DNA of 64,000 nt, from assembly GCF_002095465.1 (NCBI RefSeq), contig NZ_MLFP01000016.1, positions 50,629 to 114,628 on the forward strand. Direction: 5' to 3'. Shown here in pieces: positions 8,206 through 18,757 of the stretch. The notes beneath the pieces are model-generated. The model saw nothing but the letters and a program-made list of their open reading frames with translations. It had not been told where the DNA came from and made no database searches. A program made the position numbers and the translations under genes. The number at the start of each line of letters is the position of its first letter. Positions within the stretch are counted from its first letter, which is position 1. This stretch comes from Pantoea rodasii (GTDB taxonomy: Bacteria > Pseudomonadota > Gammaproteobacteria > Enterobacterales > Enterobacteriaceae).

Positions 8206-8900
8206 CAGTCTTTCCTGTAAAACCAGTAAGCGGTGCTTTCCAGCCGGGCACCGCTGCGTAAATAGAGGCGCATCGCCGTGAGATTGCTGAGTTGTGTCGC
8301 CACATACAGACGCTCAAGATGCCGCACACGGCCCCAATCTGCTGCGGCCAACAGCAAGCGTTGCCCGATGCCTTTACCCTGCGCGTCAGGCAATACTGCG
8401 AGCAAGCCGATACGCGCATCGCCGTTTATTTCACGCATTGAGACGAAGCCCTGCAAGCTACCGCTTTCATCGCTGGCCACCAGGCATTGGTGATCGAAAG
8501 TGCCGCGCACCGCGTTCTCAATCCATTGCGCGTAAAAGCGCCCGCTGTCATCGGCGTTGAACCAGGGCGCACGAAAACGGCTTTGGCGGAATGCCTGCGA
8601 TGCCGCTTCACGTAATGCTGGGATTTGCGCTTCACGTGCAATGCGCACGCCGAGCTGGCGCTCGGTGCGTTTGATATTGATGACGAGATCGGCCTCTCCT
8701 TCCACCAGCTGAAAGCCGTGCTGGCTCAAGGCATCAATGACGTCCGTGCGCTCGGCCGGCACTTTGGCCTGCCATAGCGTATCGGGCTGCTGCAGCGCTT
8801 CCGCCAGGGAGTGATCGCCATCCAGTTCGACACGCGCGCTGTTCACGCCAAAGAAATCGCTTTCCCACGTAAGGGGATTAATACTGACGCGGACGGGCAT
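8205..8900 (-). CDS. wecD: WecD (RffC), TDP-fucosamine acetyltransferase
   Basis: 231 residues (E. coli 224). A GNAT-fold enzyme that acetylates TDP-4-amino-fucose with acetyl-CoA to give TDP-Fuc4NAc. The acetyl-CoA pyrophosphate loop is seen as LPDAQGKGIGQRLL (the Q-x-x-G-x-G pattern). Other WecD blocks are PLTWESDFFGVNSA, FRAPWFNADDSGRFYAQW, ENAVRGTFDHQC and the C-terminal SGARLESTAYWFYR. The ATG at 8900 follows wecC by 18 bp with GGAG-type spacing upstream. In E. coli, rffG and rffH stand between wecC and wecD; here they are absent. Confidence 0.95.
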   Translation of the reverse strand: MPVRVSINPLTWESDFFGVNSARVELDGDHSLAEALQQPDTLWQAKVPAERTDVIDALSQHGFQLVEGEADLVINIKRTERQLGVRIAREAQIPALREAASQAFRQSRFRAPWFNADDSGRFYAQWIENAVRGTFDHQCLVASDESGSLQGFVSMREINGDARIGLLAVLPDAQGKGIGQRLLLAAADWGRVRHLERLYVATQLSNLTAMRLYLRSGARLESTAYWFYRKD

Positions 8901-8918
8901 GGAGACGCTCCTTTGAGT

Positions 8919-10178
8919 TTATCGCCAGACACCTTTGGTATCGACAATCCACGGCTGCATGACCTGGCTTGCATCAATCGCACGGAACTGCGCGTGGTCG
9001 ACCAGCATCACCACGACATCAGCGCGTTGCAGCGCTTCGGCGGTAGAAGCCAGCGTGGCCTCATGCGCCAGTCGGGCGGGTATTTCGGTGATGTGTGGCT
9101 CCACCACCAGCGTCGGCCCGCTGTGCCACTCGGCGATCAGGTGTGCCACCGTCATTGCTGGGCTTTCACGTAAATCGTCAATGTTAGGTTTGAAGGCCAG
9201 GCCGAAGCAGGCAATCGTCACCTCGCTGGCGCGTTTACCGCTGGCAGTCAGGCAATCGGCAAGCTGCTGTTTGACCTGATCCAACACCCACGTGGGTTTC
9301 GCATCATTCACTTCGCGCGCGGTGCGAATCAAACGTGCCAGTTCAGGATTTTGCGCCACGATAAACCACGGGTCGACAGCGATGCAGTGTCCGCCAACGC
9401 CCGGTCCGGGTTGCAGGATATTGACGCGCGGATGGCGGTTCGCCAGTGCAATCAGTTCCCAAACATTGATGTGTTGTTCCGCGCAGATCAGCGATAGCTC
9501 GTTGGCGAAAGCAATATTCACATCGCGGAAACTGTTCTCGGTGAGTTTGCACATCTCGGCAGTACGCGCGTTGGTTTCCACACACTCACCGCGCAAGAAG
9601 ATGCGATACAGTTCACTGGCCCGCGCTGAGCAGACGGGCGTCATGCCGCCAATCACGCGATCGTTTTCCAGCAGTTCCACCATCACTTTACCGGGCAGCA
9701 CGCGCTCCGGGCAGTAAGCGATAAACACGTCACAGTCATCATCGTGCTGCGGGAAACGAAGATCAGGGCGGGCATCGGCCAGCCATGCGGCCATCTGTTC
9801 AGTGGCGCCGACCGGGGACGTGGACTCCAGGATCACCAAATCGCCCGCTTTCAACACCGGCGCAATCGAAAGCGCCGCGGCCTGAACATAGCTGAGATCC
9901 GGTTGATGATCGCCAATAAAAGGCGTGGGCACGGCAATCAGGAAGGCATCAGCGGGTTCCGCTTGCGTGGTGGCACGCAGGAAACCGGCTTGCACTGCAT
10001 CACGTACCACTTCAGCCAATTCCGGCTCTACGATGTGAATCTCACCGCGATTAATGGTATCGACCGCGCGGACACTGATATCCACGCCAATCACTTTTTT
10101 TCCCTTTGAGGCAAAAACGGCTGCCGTTGGCAGCCCAATGTAGCCCAGTCCGATAACGGAAATGGTTTCAAAACGCAT
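8919..10178 (-). CDS. wecC: WecC, UDP-ManNAc dehydrogenase
   Basis: 419 residues (E. coli 420). It oxidises UDP-N-acetylmannosamine to UDP-ManNAcA in two NAD-dependent steps. The N-terminal Rossmann fold shows SVIGLGYIGLPTAA, and the catalytic cysteine is in PGVGGHCIAVDPWF. ESTSPVGATEQ, CPERVLPGKV and the C-terminal FKPNIDDLRESPA are all family signatures of the UDP-glucose/GDP-mannose dehydrogenases. It begins two bases after the wecB stop, so the two successive enzymes of this branch are coupled in translation. Confidence 0.97.
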   Translation of the reverse strand: MRFETISVIGLGYIGLPTAAVFASKGKKVIGVDISVRAVDTINRGEIHIVEPELAEVVRDAVQAGFLRATTQAEPADAFLIAVPTPFIGDHQPDLSYVQAAALSIAPVLKAGDLVILESTSPVGATEQMAAWLADARPDLRFPQHDDDCDVFIAYCPERVLPGKVMVELLENDRVIGGMTPVCSARASELYRIFLRGECVETNARTAEMCKLTENSFRDVNIAFANELSLICAEQHINVWELIALANRHPRVNILQPGPGVGGHCIAVDPWFIVAQNPELARLIRTAREVNDAKPTWVLDQVKQQLADCLTASGKRASEVTIACFGLAFKPNIDDLRESPAMTVAHLIAEWHSGPTLVVEPHITEIPARLAHEATLASTAEALQRADVVVMLVDHAQFRAIDASQVMQPWIVDTKGVWR

Positions 10179-10180
10179 AA

Positions 10181-11305
10181 TTATACTCTGTGTTGTTTGA
10201 GTGCCTGCAGGATGCGTGCGCAGGCATGGCCATCGCCATACGGATTGTGCGCTCGGCTCATGACCTGCCAGGCTTCGTCATCGTGCAACAACTGGCTGAC
10301 TTCAACGACAATCCGGTTGATATCTGTTCCCACCAATTTTACGGTTCCGGCATCCACGGCTTCCGGGCGTTCGGTGGTATCGCGCATCACCAAAACCGGT
10401 TTACCCAATGACGGTGCTTCTTCCTGAATACCGCCGGAATCGGTTAGGATCAGCCAGGAACGGTTCATTAGCCAGACAAACGGCAAGTACTCTTGCGGCT
10501 CGATCAAAATGATATTCTCGATCCCGCTGAGAATGCGGTTTACCGGCTCGCTGACGTTGGGATTGAGGTGCACCGGATAAACGATTTGCGCCTGCGGATG
10601 CTGACGCGCTATCTGCGCCAGCGCGCTGCAGATACGTTCAAAACCGCCGCCAAAGCTTTCGCGGCGATGGCCAGTGACCAGAATCAGCTTTTTCTCAGCG
10701 TCGAGGAACGGATAACGCGCCGCTAAGCGCGCGTTAAGATCGGCATCATCCAGCACCCGATCGCGCACCCACAGCAGCGCATCAATCACCGTATTGCCGG
10801 TGACAAAAATGCGCGCATCTGGCAGATTTTCACGCAGCAGATTCTGGCGCGAATTTTCGGTCGGCGTGAAGTGATAGCTGGCCAAATGGCCGGTCAAGGT
10901 GCGGTTGGCCTCTTCTGGCCACGGTGACATCAGGTTGCCGGTGCGTAATCCGGCTTCCACATGCCCCACCGGAATTTGATGATAGAAAGCGGCCAGGCTG
11001 GCGGCGAAGGTGGTGGTGGTGTCACCGTGAACCAGCACCAAATCGGGTTGGAAATCGGCCAGCACCGTTTTCATCCCCTGCAAAATACGGCTGGTGATCT
11101 CCGTCAGCCCCTGTTCCGGGCGCATGATATTCAAATCATAATCGGGCTGTAGCTGGAACAGCCGCAACACCTGATCCAGCATTTCGCGATGCTGCGCAGT
11201 GACGCACAGGCGTGACTCAAACGCAGCATCCTGCGCCAGTGCCTGCACCAGCGGAGCCATTTTGATCGCCTCAGGACGCGTGCCAAATACGGTCAGAACT
11301 TTCAC
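10181..11305 (-). CDS. wecB: WecB, UDP-GlcNAc 2-epimerase (non-hydrolysing)
   Basis: 374 residues (E. coli 376). It interconverts UDP-GlcNAc and UDP-ManNAc in the cytoplasm, feeding WecC. Conserved blocks are [15 protein letters not shown] at the N-terminus, [53 protein letters not shown] and the UDP-binding [19 protein letters not shown] followed by [12 protein letters not shown]-GlcNAc is also the end product of the pathway that GlmS starts and GlmZ stimulates, so this enzyme draws on the pool controlled by the sRNA 9 kb away. Confidence 0.97.
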   Translation of the reverse strand: MKVLTVFGTRPEAIKMAPLVQALAQDAAFESRLCVTAQHREMLDQVLRLFQLQPDYDLNIMRPEQGLTEITSRILQGMKTVLADFQPDLVLVHGDTTTTFAASLAAFYHQIPVGHVEAGLRTGNLMSPWPEEANRTLTGHLASYHFTPTENSRQNLLRENLPDARIFVTGNTVIDALLWVRDRVLDDADLNARLAARYPFLDAEKKLILVTGHRRESFGGGFERICSALAQIARQHPQAQIVYPVHLNPNVSEPVNRILSGIENIILIEPQEYLPFVWLMNRSWLILTDSGGIQEEAPSLGKPVLVMRDTTERPEAVDAGTVKLVGTDINRIVVEVSQLLHDDEAWQVMSRAHNPYGDGHACARILQALKQHRV

Positions 11306-11315
11306 GTGGCTTCTC

Positions 11316-12364
11316 TTAATGGCTCGTTGGTGACGTTGGGCGCGGACGACGCATCAGCGCGACGCCTGAACCCACCAGCGCGCCAATGACGCCCCACATG
11401 ATCATCATAAACAGACGGCGCGGACTATCGCGCGACACAGGCTCCTCTGGCGTGCGCAGATAGCGATAGGTCTGGAACGGTTTGTCCAGCCGCGCGCCTG
11501 CCTGCAACGTGCTCAGCATGGCTTTGTTTGATCATAGCTCAAATCGTAAGCGGGTCCGCTGGCCTGCAGCGTATCCAGCTGGGCCTGCAACATTTGCTGT
11601 CCCAGCAGGAAGCGATCGCTGTCCGGCAATGCCTCACCGAGGGCCGGTGCGCGGTTTTCTTTAATGCCCTGCTGGCTGGCCACTTTCAACGCTTGCTCAA
11701 TGCGCTGACGCTGACGATCGAATACCGCCTGCGCCACGTCTTGCTGGCGGTTAACCTGTGCCTGCAGTTGGGTGCTTCTCGCCTGCCACGCCCCTTTTAA
11801 TTCTGCATTCAGATGACGCGCCGCGCGTTCGCTGGCATAAGCAATGTACTGGCGCAGCAGATTATTAGCATCGCTGGCGGTTTCGGCAATTAACTTGATG
11901 TTATCCAGCGTGTTGTGCGCCGCATCGGCAGGCGTGAACTGAATATTGGTGATCATATCGTCGAGCAGTGCGGCGTCGTTGTGGGCGTTGCCACTTTTGC
12001 GACTTTTGAAGTAATCGGTCTGCTGCCAGAAATCACGACGTGTATCCCAGGAGGCCAATTGCATGGTGAACTCCTGATACACCTCATCCATCACCGTGGG
12101 TGCTGGCGTGTTGAGGTTGAGCGTGTTAGTACGCACATCGAGGTTATTGAGGAATTGCTGCTGCACGAAGAAGTCACCCAACATGTTCACCGTCGGACGG
12201 TCGGTGACAGCCGTGGTGCTCCAGGCTTGTTTCATCAACATCGAGGCGAGCCATGCCAGTAGGGCAAACAGCAACGCAAAGCCGACAATCCAGCGCTTAC
12301 CGCGCCACAGCGTGCAGCCGAGGCCGCGCACATCCAGTTCGTTCTCCACAACCACAGAGGTCAT
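11316..12364 (-). CDS. wzzE: WzzE, ECA chain-length regulator, frameshifted
   Basis: An inner-membrane co-polymerase that sets the modal length of ECA chains, with one membrane segment at each end and a periplasmic coiled domain. The N-terminal part ([14 protein letters not shown], membrane segment at about residues 26-45) runs to [10 protein letters not shown] and stops. The missing C-terminus ([20 protein letters not shown], then the second membrane segment [13 protein letters not shown]) lies in another frame. One A added in the A3 run at 11527-11529 joins them through [12 protein letters not shown] and gives 349 residues (E. coli 348). This is probably a sequence error, because the rest of the gene is intact. 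Confidence 0.93.
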
Positions 12365-12400
12365 AACAAAAGTCCTTATCAGGGTACTGATCGGGGTAAC

Positions 12401-13494
12401 TTATTTTTTATCTTCGCCGCTGCTTTGCCAGCGGCGTTTTATACGACGAATTTTGCGCGCGACGCGCCAGGCATGTTTCAGGCAATAGCCGTAAAGGAAA
12501 AACGCCATCAGGAACAACACCAGCATCACCCATTCGGGGATGAAGGCGAGGTATTCGCCCAGCACGCCGATACCGGCTAACAGCGCTGCGGCCACGGTGA
12601 TCAGGACAAATGCCTGACGTGAAGTAAAACCTGCGCGCATGATCAAATGGTGAATATGCTGGCGGTCCGCAGAAAACGGGCTCATACCTTTGCGCAGGCG
12701 GCGATACATAATCGCCACCATGTCCATGAGCGGGATGGCAATCAGCCACAGCGCAGTGACCGGGGTGATGGGATGACTCAATCCCTGAGTGGTTTCCAGC
12801 AGAATCCAGATGATGGTGAAGCCAATCATGGTGCTGCCTGCATCGCCCATAAACACTTTATAGCGGCGACCAATCAGGCCCAGATTGAGCAAAATATAGG
12901 GGATGGTGGCGGCGATCATGGCAAAACACCACATCGCGAGACTGGTTTGACCGTCGAAATAGAGGATGATACCCATCGCGGCGAAGGTCACACTGGCGAG
13001 CCCGCCCAGCAAACCATCAATACCATCCACCATATTAAAGGCATTAATGGCCGCCCAGACGGCGAACAGCGTCAATACATAGCCAAAGGGCCCTACCACC
13101 AACTCCACAGGGCCGATGATAAAGCCCAGACTGAGCAGATAGAGCTTGGCGCCGACCATCATCACAACGGCGACCGTCGCCTGAACCAACGCACGAATTT
13201 TAACGCTGATATCAAAGCGATCGTCTAACGCGCCAACCAGCACTAAAACGCCTGCGCAGCTTAAATAGAGCGCCGCATGCGGCAAATAATAATTTGAGAT
13301 GGCGAAAGCAAAGCAAATCCCTGCATAAACTGAGATGCCACCTACTAACGGAATGGCGCCATGGTGTCGTTTTCTCGAATTAGGTGTGTCCACTAGCCCA
13401 ATTTTTTTAGCGGCTTTACGGGCAAAAAATAGGAACACTAAAGTAAAAAGAAAAACTAAAACCAAAGCTCAGTACTCATAGTGAGTAAATTCAC
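12401..13494 (-). CDS. wecA: WecA, undecaprenyl-phosphate GlcNAc-1-phosphate transferase, N-terminus frameshifted
   Basis: The first enzyme of ECA (and often O-antigen) synthesis, a polytopic membrane protein. It carries NAFNMVDGIDGLLGG, RRYKVFMGDAGSTMIGF and the HIHHL motif of the GT-4 family. In the printed sequence only a TTG at 13465 could start the frame. Upstream, a GTG at 13494 opens a second frame reading VNLLTMSTELW that aligns with E. coli MNLLTVSTDL. One base added in the T3 run (plus strand A at 13464-13466) fuses them, giving about 364 residues (E. coli 367). The GTG is therefore my chosen start. It heads the ECA operon; I saw no clear promoter between it and rho. Confidence 0.9.
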
Positions 13495-13667
13495 GTTAAC
13501 GCTCTCAGCTAAAATCATCGACAACAATATGCAAGACTCTTGCCATTGCCGTATATCCTTTGTCCGAATTATGCCTGCGAAAAGTCTGATTGCTGAAAAA
13601 TCCAGCATCCTTCAGGCACAATCCTCATAATGCTTCCTGACTGGGCTAATCCTAATGCCCATAAATG

Positions 13668-13694
13668 AAAAACGCCACGTTAAGACGTGGCGTT
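13668..13694 (-). terminator. rho terminator
   Basis: On the minus strand a perfect 9-bp stem AACGCCACG/CGTGGCGTT with a 6-nt loop is followed by a short U run, about 65 bp after the rho stop. It separates rho from the downstream wec operon. Confidence 0.85.
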
Positions 13695-13757
13695 AGCAAT
13701 AAATCCTGGCAAATTGTGCGCACAAATCGCTTCGCTTAGCGATTCAGTTTCGCCAAC

Positions 13758-15017
13758 TTACGAGCGCTTCATCATATCGAAGAATTCGTCGTTGGTTTTC
13801 GTCATTGCCAGTTTATTGATGAGGAACTCCATCGCGTCAATTTCACCCATTGGATGGATGATTTTGCGCAGGATCCACATTTTCTGCAGCTCTTCCTGCG
13901 TGGTAAGCAGCTCTTCTTTACGCGTACCAGAACGATTGTAATCAATCGCTGGGAAGACACGTTTTTCGGCGATTTTACGCGACAGGTGCAGTTCCATGTT
14001 ACCTGTACCTTTAAATTCTTCGTAAATCACTTCGTCCATCTTCGAACCGGTATCAACCAGCGCGGTCGCGATGATGGTCAGGCTGCCACCCTCTTCCACA
14101 TTACGTGCTGCACCGAAGAAACGCTTCGGACGATGCAGGGCGTTGGCGTCGACACCACCGGTCAACACTTTACCAGAAGCCGGTACTACGGTGTTATAAG
14201 CACGCGCCAGACGGGTAATGGAGTCAAGCAGGATGATAACGTCTTTCTTGTGTTCGACCAGGCGCTTAGCCTTCTCGATCACCATCTCAGCAACCTGAAC
14301 GTGGCGTGAAGCCGGTTCGTCGAAGGTTGATGCGATAACTTCGCCTTTCACCAGACGCTGCATCTCGGTCACTTCTTCCGGACGCTCGTCAATCAGCAGC
14401 ACCATCAACACGCAATCAGGATAGTTGTAGGCGATGCTCTGTGCGATGTTCTGCAACAGCATGGTTTTACCGGCTTTCGGCGGTGCCACAATCAGACCAC
14501 GCTGACCACGACCAATCGGTGATGCCAGATCCAGCACGCGAGCGGTCAGATCTTCAGTTGAGCCATTACCGCGCTCCATACGCATACGATTATTTGCATG
14601 CAGTGGCGTGAGGTTTTCGAACAGAATCTTGTTACGCGCGTTTTCCGGCTTGTCGTAGTTAACTTCGTTAACTTTCAACAGCGCAAAGTAACGTTCACCC
14701 TCTTTTGGCGGGCGAATTTTACCAGAAATGGTGTCACCAGTGCGGAGGTTGAAACGGCGGATTTGGCTAGGAGAAACGTAGATATCATCGGGACCGGCGA
14801 GGTAGGAGCTGTCTCCAGAACGGAGGAAACCAAATCCGTCCTGCAATATCTCCAGCACACCATCACCAAAGATGTCTTCGCCACTTTTCGCATGCTGTTT
14901 AAGGATAGAGAAAATAATATCCTGTTTACGCATACGTGCCTGGTTTTCCAGACCCATATTTTCGCCGAGGGTAATCAGCTCAGAAACCGGCGTGTTCTTT
15001 AATTCGGTAAGATTCAT
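13758..15017 (-). CDS. rho: Transcription termination factor Rho
   Basis: 419 residues, as in E. coli. A hexameric RNA-dependent ATPase and helicase that releases transcripts at rut sites. The N-terminal domain has [17 protein letters not shown] and the RNA-binding cold-shock-like fold with the GFGFLRS motif at about residues 61-67. The ATPase core has Walker A APPKAGKT, the [11 protein letters not shown] block and [13 protein letters not shown]. The Q-loop region is [22 protein letters not shown] and the R-loop is [18 protein letters not shown]. The gene sits between trxA and the wec operon, as in E. coli. Rho is known to attenuate its own mRNA through the long leader. Confidence 0.98.
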   Translation of the reverse strand: MNLTELKNTPVSELITLGENMGLENQARMRKQDIIFSILKQHAKSGEDIFGDGVLEILQDGFGFLRSGDSSYLAGPDDIYVSPSQIRRFNLRTGDTISGKIRPPKEGERYFALLKVNEVNYDKPENARNKILFENLTPLHANNRMRMERGNGSTEDLTARVLDLASPIGRGQRGLIVAPPKAGKTMLLQNIAQSIAYNYPDCVLMVLLIDERPEEVTEMQRLVKGEVIASTFDEPASRHVQVAEMVIEKAKRLVEHKKDVIILLDSITRLARAYNTVVPASGKVLTGGVDANALHRPKRFFGAARNVEEGGSLTIIATALVDTGSKMDEVIYEEFKGTGNMELHLSRKIAEKRVFPAIDYNRSGTRKEELLTTQEELQKMWILRKIIHPMGEIDAMEFLINKLAMTKTNDEFFDMMKRS

Positions 15018-15300
15018 AGTGAGGGTTCTTAAACTCGGGGTAATTCTCGGAATGATTGTCGTGAGTGGTATGGCGAAAATTCCATGCCTGTTAATGGCTC
15101 TTTTTTCAACTCTGCTCGACGATTATCGTCTGATGTGGCGATAGGAAACGAAGAGATGGTCGAAAGGTGATGCCGAATGTGCTAGTCATCAGATTGCCAA
15201 ACCACGATAACGTTCAATGCGAGCAGGGTCTGACAAGGGAAAACTTTAGATGCAAACTACAAGGTAAGTGCGTAATGCAGTGAGGTCAACTTAACACGCC
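15018..15300 (-). promoter_or_regulatory. rho mRNA leader region
   Basis: About 340 bp without a clear gene separate rho from trxA, as in E. coli where a long leader allows Rho to terminate its own transcript. A 27-codon frame at 15106-15189 starts with ATG and could correspond to the leader peptide gene rhoL. It has no convincing ribosome-binding site and its peptide does not resemble what I recall of E. coli RhoL, so I do not call it a gene. Confidence 0.5.
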
Positions 15301-15316
15301 TTAAAGGAGACGTCCA

Positions 15317-15342
15317 GCAGTGGCGAAAAAATTCACCACTGC
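15317..15342 (-). terminator. Hairpin just downstream of trxA
   Basis: GCAGTGG and CCACTGC form a perfect 7-bp stem 20 bp after the trxA stop. The T-run lies inside the loop rather than after the stem, so it is not a standard terminator. It may be an mRNA 3' end stabiliser or part of the rho promoter region. Confidence 0.35.
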
Positions 15343-15362
15343 GGAACAACGCCGTGCTGGGC

Positions 15363-15695
15363 TTAGGCCAGGTTAGCGTTCAGGAACTCTTTCAACTGGC
15401 CTTTAGACAGTGCGCCAACCTTGGTGGCAGCCACTTCACCGTTCTTAAACAGCAGCAGCGTCGGGATACCACGAATGCCATATTTAGGCGCAGTGCCCGG
15501 GTTGTCATCAATGTTCAACTTGGCGATGGTAAGCTTACCGTCGTACTCTTCTGCAACTTCGTCGAGAATGGGGGCGATCATTTTGCAAGGACCACACCAT
15601 TCTGCCCAGAAATCTACCAGAGTGACACCGTCGGCTTTCAGCACGTCAGTGTCGAAACTGTCATCGGTCAAGTGAACGATTTTATCGCTGCTCAT
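15363..15695 (-). CDS. trxA: Thioredoxin 1
   Basis: 110 residues (E. coli 109). A small cytoplasmic disulfide reductase that donates electrons to ribonucleotide reductase, methionine sulfoxide reductase and PAPS reductase. The active site is [14 protein letters not shown] at about residues 27-40. The cis-proline loop ([11 protein letters not shown]) and the C-terminal [13 protein letters not shown] are conserved. The ATG at 15695 (MSSDKIVHL) is preferred over the upstream ATG at 15743 because it matches the family and has GGAG just upstream. It diverges from rhlB across a 116-bp promoter region. Confidence 0.98.
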   Translation of the reverse strand: MSSDKIVHLTDDSFDTDVLKADGVTLVDFWAEWCGPCKMIAPILDEVAEEYDGKLTIAKLNIDDNPGTAPKYGIRGIPTLLLFKNGEVAATKVGALSKGQLKEFLNANLA

Positions 15696-15811
15696 GTTTA
15701 ACTCCAAAGATTGTGCCTGGCGAATTGGCGTAAAATATACCAACGTAGGTTGACTTTATTTCATCGGATACGCTTTCGTAAAGCGCTAGTAAGCTGATAT
15801 TCTACCACACT

Positions 15812-17107
15812 ATGAGCAAAACACACTTAACTGAACAGAAGTTTTCCGACTTCGCCCTGCACCCACAGGTGGTTGAAGCCCTTGATACTAAAGGCTTTTC
15901 TTACTGCACGCCTATCCAGGCGTTGGCACTGCCTTTTGCGCTTTCAGGGCGTGATGTAGCGGGTCAGGCGCAAACCGGTACCGGAAAAACGATGGCGTTC
16001 CTGACGTCAACGTTTCATCATCTTCTTTCTCATCCAGCCGCCGAAGGCCGCCAGATTAATCAGCCACGTGCGCTGATCATGGCCCCGACGCGTGAACTTG
16101 CTGTGCAGATTCATGCTGATGCAGAACCGCTGTCGAAATCGACAGGCCTGAAACTGGGTCTGGCATATGGCGGTGACGGCTACGACAAACAGCTGAAAGT
16201 GTTAGCTGACGGCGTCGATATTCTGGTGGGCACCACGGGTCGCCTGATCGATTACGCGAAACAAAATCACATCAACCTCGGCGCTATTCAGGTCGTGGTA
16301 TTGGATGAAGCCGATCGCATGTTCGATCTTGGCTTTATTAAAGACATCCGCTGGCTGTTCCGCCGCATGCCGCCGGCCACCCAGCGTCTGAGTATGTTGT
16401 TCTCTGCGACCCTTTCTTACCGCGTACGTGAACTGGCGTTCGAACACATGAACAATGCCGAATACGTGGAAGTGGAACCCGAGCAGAAAACCGGCCACCG
16501 CATTAAAGAAGAACTGTTCTACCCTTCGAATGAAGAGAAGATGCGTCTGCTGCAAACCTTGCTGGAAGAAGAGTGGCCCGATCGCGCCATCATCTTCGCC
16601 AACACCAAGCATCGTTGTGAAGACGTCTGGGGCCATCTGGCCGCTGATGGTCACCGCGTAGGTCTGTTGACCGGCGATGTCGCGCAGAAAAAACGTCTGC
16701 GTATCCTTGATGACTTCACTAAAGGTGATGTCGATATCCTGGTCGCCACCGATGTCGCGGCACGTGGTCTGCACATTCCTGCCGTCACCCACGTGTTTAA
16801 CTATGATCTTCCGGACGATCGTGAAGACTATGTACACCGTATTGGTCGTACCGGCCGCGCCGGCGCCAGTGGGCACTCCATCAGCCTGGCCTGTGAAGAG
16901 TACGCACTGAACCTGCCAGCCATCGAAGAGTATATCGGTCACGGTATTCCGGTGAGCAAGTACAGCAGCGAAGCATTACTGGGCGAACTGCCACCACCTA
17001 AACGCCTGCAGCGCAGTCGTTCAGGTAACGGCCCACGCCGTGGCGGAAACAACAGTAACCGTCGCAGCAGTGCACCGCGCAACAACAACCGTAAACGTCC
17101 GAGTTAA
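15812..17107 (+). CDS. rhlB: RhlB, DEAD-box RNA helicase of the degradosome
   Basis: 431 residues (E. coli 421). It unwinds structured RNA for PNPase within the RNase E degradosome. DEAD-box motifs in order are the Q motif with [13 protein letters not shown], motif [28 protein letters not shown], motif [11 protein letters not shown], motif [30 protein letters not shown] and motif [12 protein letters not shown]. The tail from about residue 397 is rich in Arg, Asn, Ser and Gly and likely binds RNA. gppA begins 7 bp after the stop, so the two are probably one transcript, as in E. coli. Confidence 0.97.
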   Translation: MSKTHLTEQKFSDFALHPQVVEALDTKGFSYCTPIQALALPFALSGRDVAGQAQTGTGKTMAFLTSTFHHLLSHPAAEGRQINQPRALIMAPTRELAVQIHADAEPLSKSTGLKLGLAYGGDGYDKQLKVLADGVDILVGTTGRLIDYAKQNHINLGAIQVVVLDEADRMFDLGFIKDIRWLFRRMPPATQRLSMLFSATLSYRVRELAFEHMNNAEYVEVEPEQKTGHRIKEELFYPSNEEKMRLLQTLLEEEWPDRAIIFANTKHRCEDVWGHLAADGHRVGLLTGDVAQKKRLRILDDFTKGDVDILVATDVAARGLHIPAVTHVFNYDLPDDREDYVHRIGRTGRAGASGHSISLACEEYALNLPAIEEYIGHGIPVSKYSSEALLGELPPPKRLQRSRSGNGPRRGGNNSNRRSSAPRNNNRKRPS

Positions 17108-17114
17108 GCACACC

Positions 17115-18599
17115 ATGCTAAGCGCATCGTCACTTTATGCTGCGATTGATTTAGGCTCTAACAGCTTTCATATGTTGGTGGTGCGCGAAGTGTCCGGCAG
17201 TATTCAGACCGTTGCGCGAATAAAGCGCAAAGTGCGTCTGGCTGCCGGTTTGGATAAAGCCAACCAGCTCTCGCCTGAGGCGATGCAGCGCGGTTGGCAA
17301 TGTCTGAAACTCTTCTCTGAACAGCTGCAAGATATTCCCCCCGAGCAAATCCGTGTGGTGGCTACCGCCACGCTGCGTATTGCAGAAAACGCACAGGATT
17401 TTCTGGCTAAAGCTGTCGATATTCTTGGCTGCCCGGTGAACGTTATCAGCGGTGAGGAAGAGGCGCGCCTGATTTATCAAGGTGTTGCCCATACCACCGG
17501 CGGTTCCGATCAGCGATTAGTGGTGGATATTGGCGGTGGCAGCACTGAATTAGTGACCGGCGAAGGTTCACACGCAAACACGTTATTTAGTTTATCGATG
17601 GGCTGCGTCACCTGGCTGGAACGCTATTTTGGCGATCGTCATCTGGCGAAAGAGAATTTCGAGCAGGCTGAACAGGCGGCTCGTGAAATCATTCGTCCGG
17701 TGGCCGCTGCTTTGCGTGCAAAGGGCTGGCAGATTTGCGTTGGCGCCTCGGGCACCGTTCAGGCGTTGCAGGAAATTATGGTCGCACAGGGCATGGATGA
17801 ACGCATCACCCTGAGCAAGCTGCAGCAGCTTAAACAGCGTGCGATTCAGTGCGGTAAGCTGGAAGAGCTGGAAATTGAAGGATTGACGTTAGAGCGCGCG
17901 CTGGTGTTTCCCAGCGGCCTGTCGATTCTGATCGCTATCTTCCATGAACTCAGCATCGACAGCATGACGCTGGCCGGTGGTGCGCTGCGTGAAGGTCTGG
18001 TGTATGGCATGTTGCATCTGCCGATCGATCGCGATATTCGCAGCCGCACGCTGCAAAACGTCCAGCGCCGATTTTCCATTGATGTGGAACAGGCCGGCCG
18101 CGTACGTCAGCTGGCGGAGAGTTTTTTCCGTCAGGTCAGCAGTAGCTGGAAGCTGGATAATCGATGTCGCGATTTGCTCCTGAGCGCCTGTTCCATCCAT
18201 GAAATTGGCCTGAGCGTCGATTTTCGTCAGGCCCCGCAGCACGCCGCTTACCTGATTCGCCATCTCGACCTGCCTGGCTTTACCCCCGCACAGAAAAAAA
18301 TGCTCGCCTGCCTGCTACAAAATCAGAGCGGCAGTATCGATCTGGGTTTACTGACGCAGCAGAATGCCGTGCCGCCCCGTACGGCCGAGCGTTTAAGTCG
18401 TTTATTACGTCTGGCGATTATCTTCTCCAGCCGTCGTCGCGATGACACGCTGCCTGCGGTACGTTTACAGGCGGATGATGATGCACTGCATCTGACATTG
18501 CCCGATGGCTGGCTCGAAGCGCATCCGCTGCGTGCCGAGTTGCTGGAACAAGAGAGTCATTATCAGTCGTATGTGCACTGGCTACTGACTATCTTTTGA
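17115..18599 (+). CDS. gppA: GppA, pppGpp 5'-phosphohydrolase / exopolyphosphatase
   Basis: 494 residues from the ATG at 17115, which matches E. coli GppA in length. An in-frame ATG at 17040 lies inside rhlB and is rejected. It converts pppGpp to ppGpp and can degrade polyphosphate. The ASKHA-type ATPase fold shows [13 protein letters not shown] at the N-terminus, [26 protein letters not shown] and [15 protein letters not shown]. The C-terminal helical domain (about residues 310-494) has the HD-like [14 protein letters not shown] region. Reading shows no lesion. Confidence 0.96.
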   Translation: MLSASSLYAAIDLGSNSFHMLVVREVSGSIQTVARIKRKVRLAAGLDKANQLSPEAMQRGWQCLKLFSEQLQDIPPEQIRVVATATLRIAENAQDFLAKAVDILGCPVNVISGEEEARLIYQGVAHTTGGSDQRLVVDIGGGSTELVTGEGSHANTLFSLSMGCVTWLERYFGDRHLAKENFEQAEQAAREIIRPVAAALRAKGWQICVGASGTVQALQEIMVAQGMDERITLSKLQQLKQRAIQCGKLEELEIEGLTLERALVFPSGLSILIAIFHELSIDSMTLAGGALREGLVYGMLHLPIDRDIRSRTLQNVQRRFSIDVEQAGRVRQLAESFFRQVSSSWKLDNRCRDLLLSACSIHEIGLSVDFRQAPQHAAYLIRHLDLPGFTPAQKKMLACLLQNQSGSIDLGLLTQQNAVPPRTAERLSRLLRLAIIFSSRRRDDTLPAVRLQADDDALHLTLPDGWLEAHPLRAELLEQESHYQSYVHWLLTIF

Positions 18600-18621
18600 T
18601 CAAACCTGCTGCGCTTGCTGA

Positions 18622-18699
18622 TGCTGCGTTGAAAAGCTCCCGTCAAATGCTCATTTACGGCATGTAAACTCCGCTTTGCCAGGAACTTTTCGCCTTGCC
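18622..18699. repeat. Imperfect palindrome between gppA and rep
   Basis: In the 158-bp gap between the convergent gppA and rep genes, GCGTTGAAAAGCTCCCG (near 18625-18641) faces GCAAGGCGAAAAGTTCC on the opposite strand (near 18682-18699), with a second inner dyad around ATTTACGGCATGTAAA. The RNA would fold into a long imperfect hairpin on either strand. It looks like a dispersed enterobacterial intergenic repeat and may serve as a bidirectional transcription end, but I cannot name the family. Confidence 0.5.
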
Positions 18700-18757
18700 T
18701 CCGCTACGCTCGCAACGGTTCTCGCTAGAGGCCTGGCCTGAATGAACGGCAGGGGAT

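Noticed and set aside
15106..15189. Leader peptide gene rhoL
   Set aside because: An ATG-started 27-codon frame exists, but without a ribosome-binding site or clear likeness to E. coli RhoL. Mentioned only in the leader entry.
16202..16942. 246-codon frame antisense to rhlB
   Set aside because: Shadow of a GC-rich conserved gene. rhlB has all DEAD-box motifs; the antisense product has none.
17040..17114. Upstream in-frame start for gppA
   Set aside because: It would overlap the rhlB C-terminus and add 25 Thr/Val-rich residues. The ATG at 17115 gives exactly the family length.
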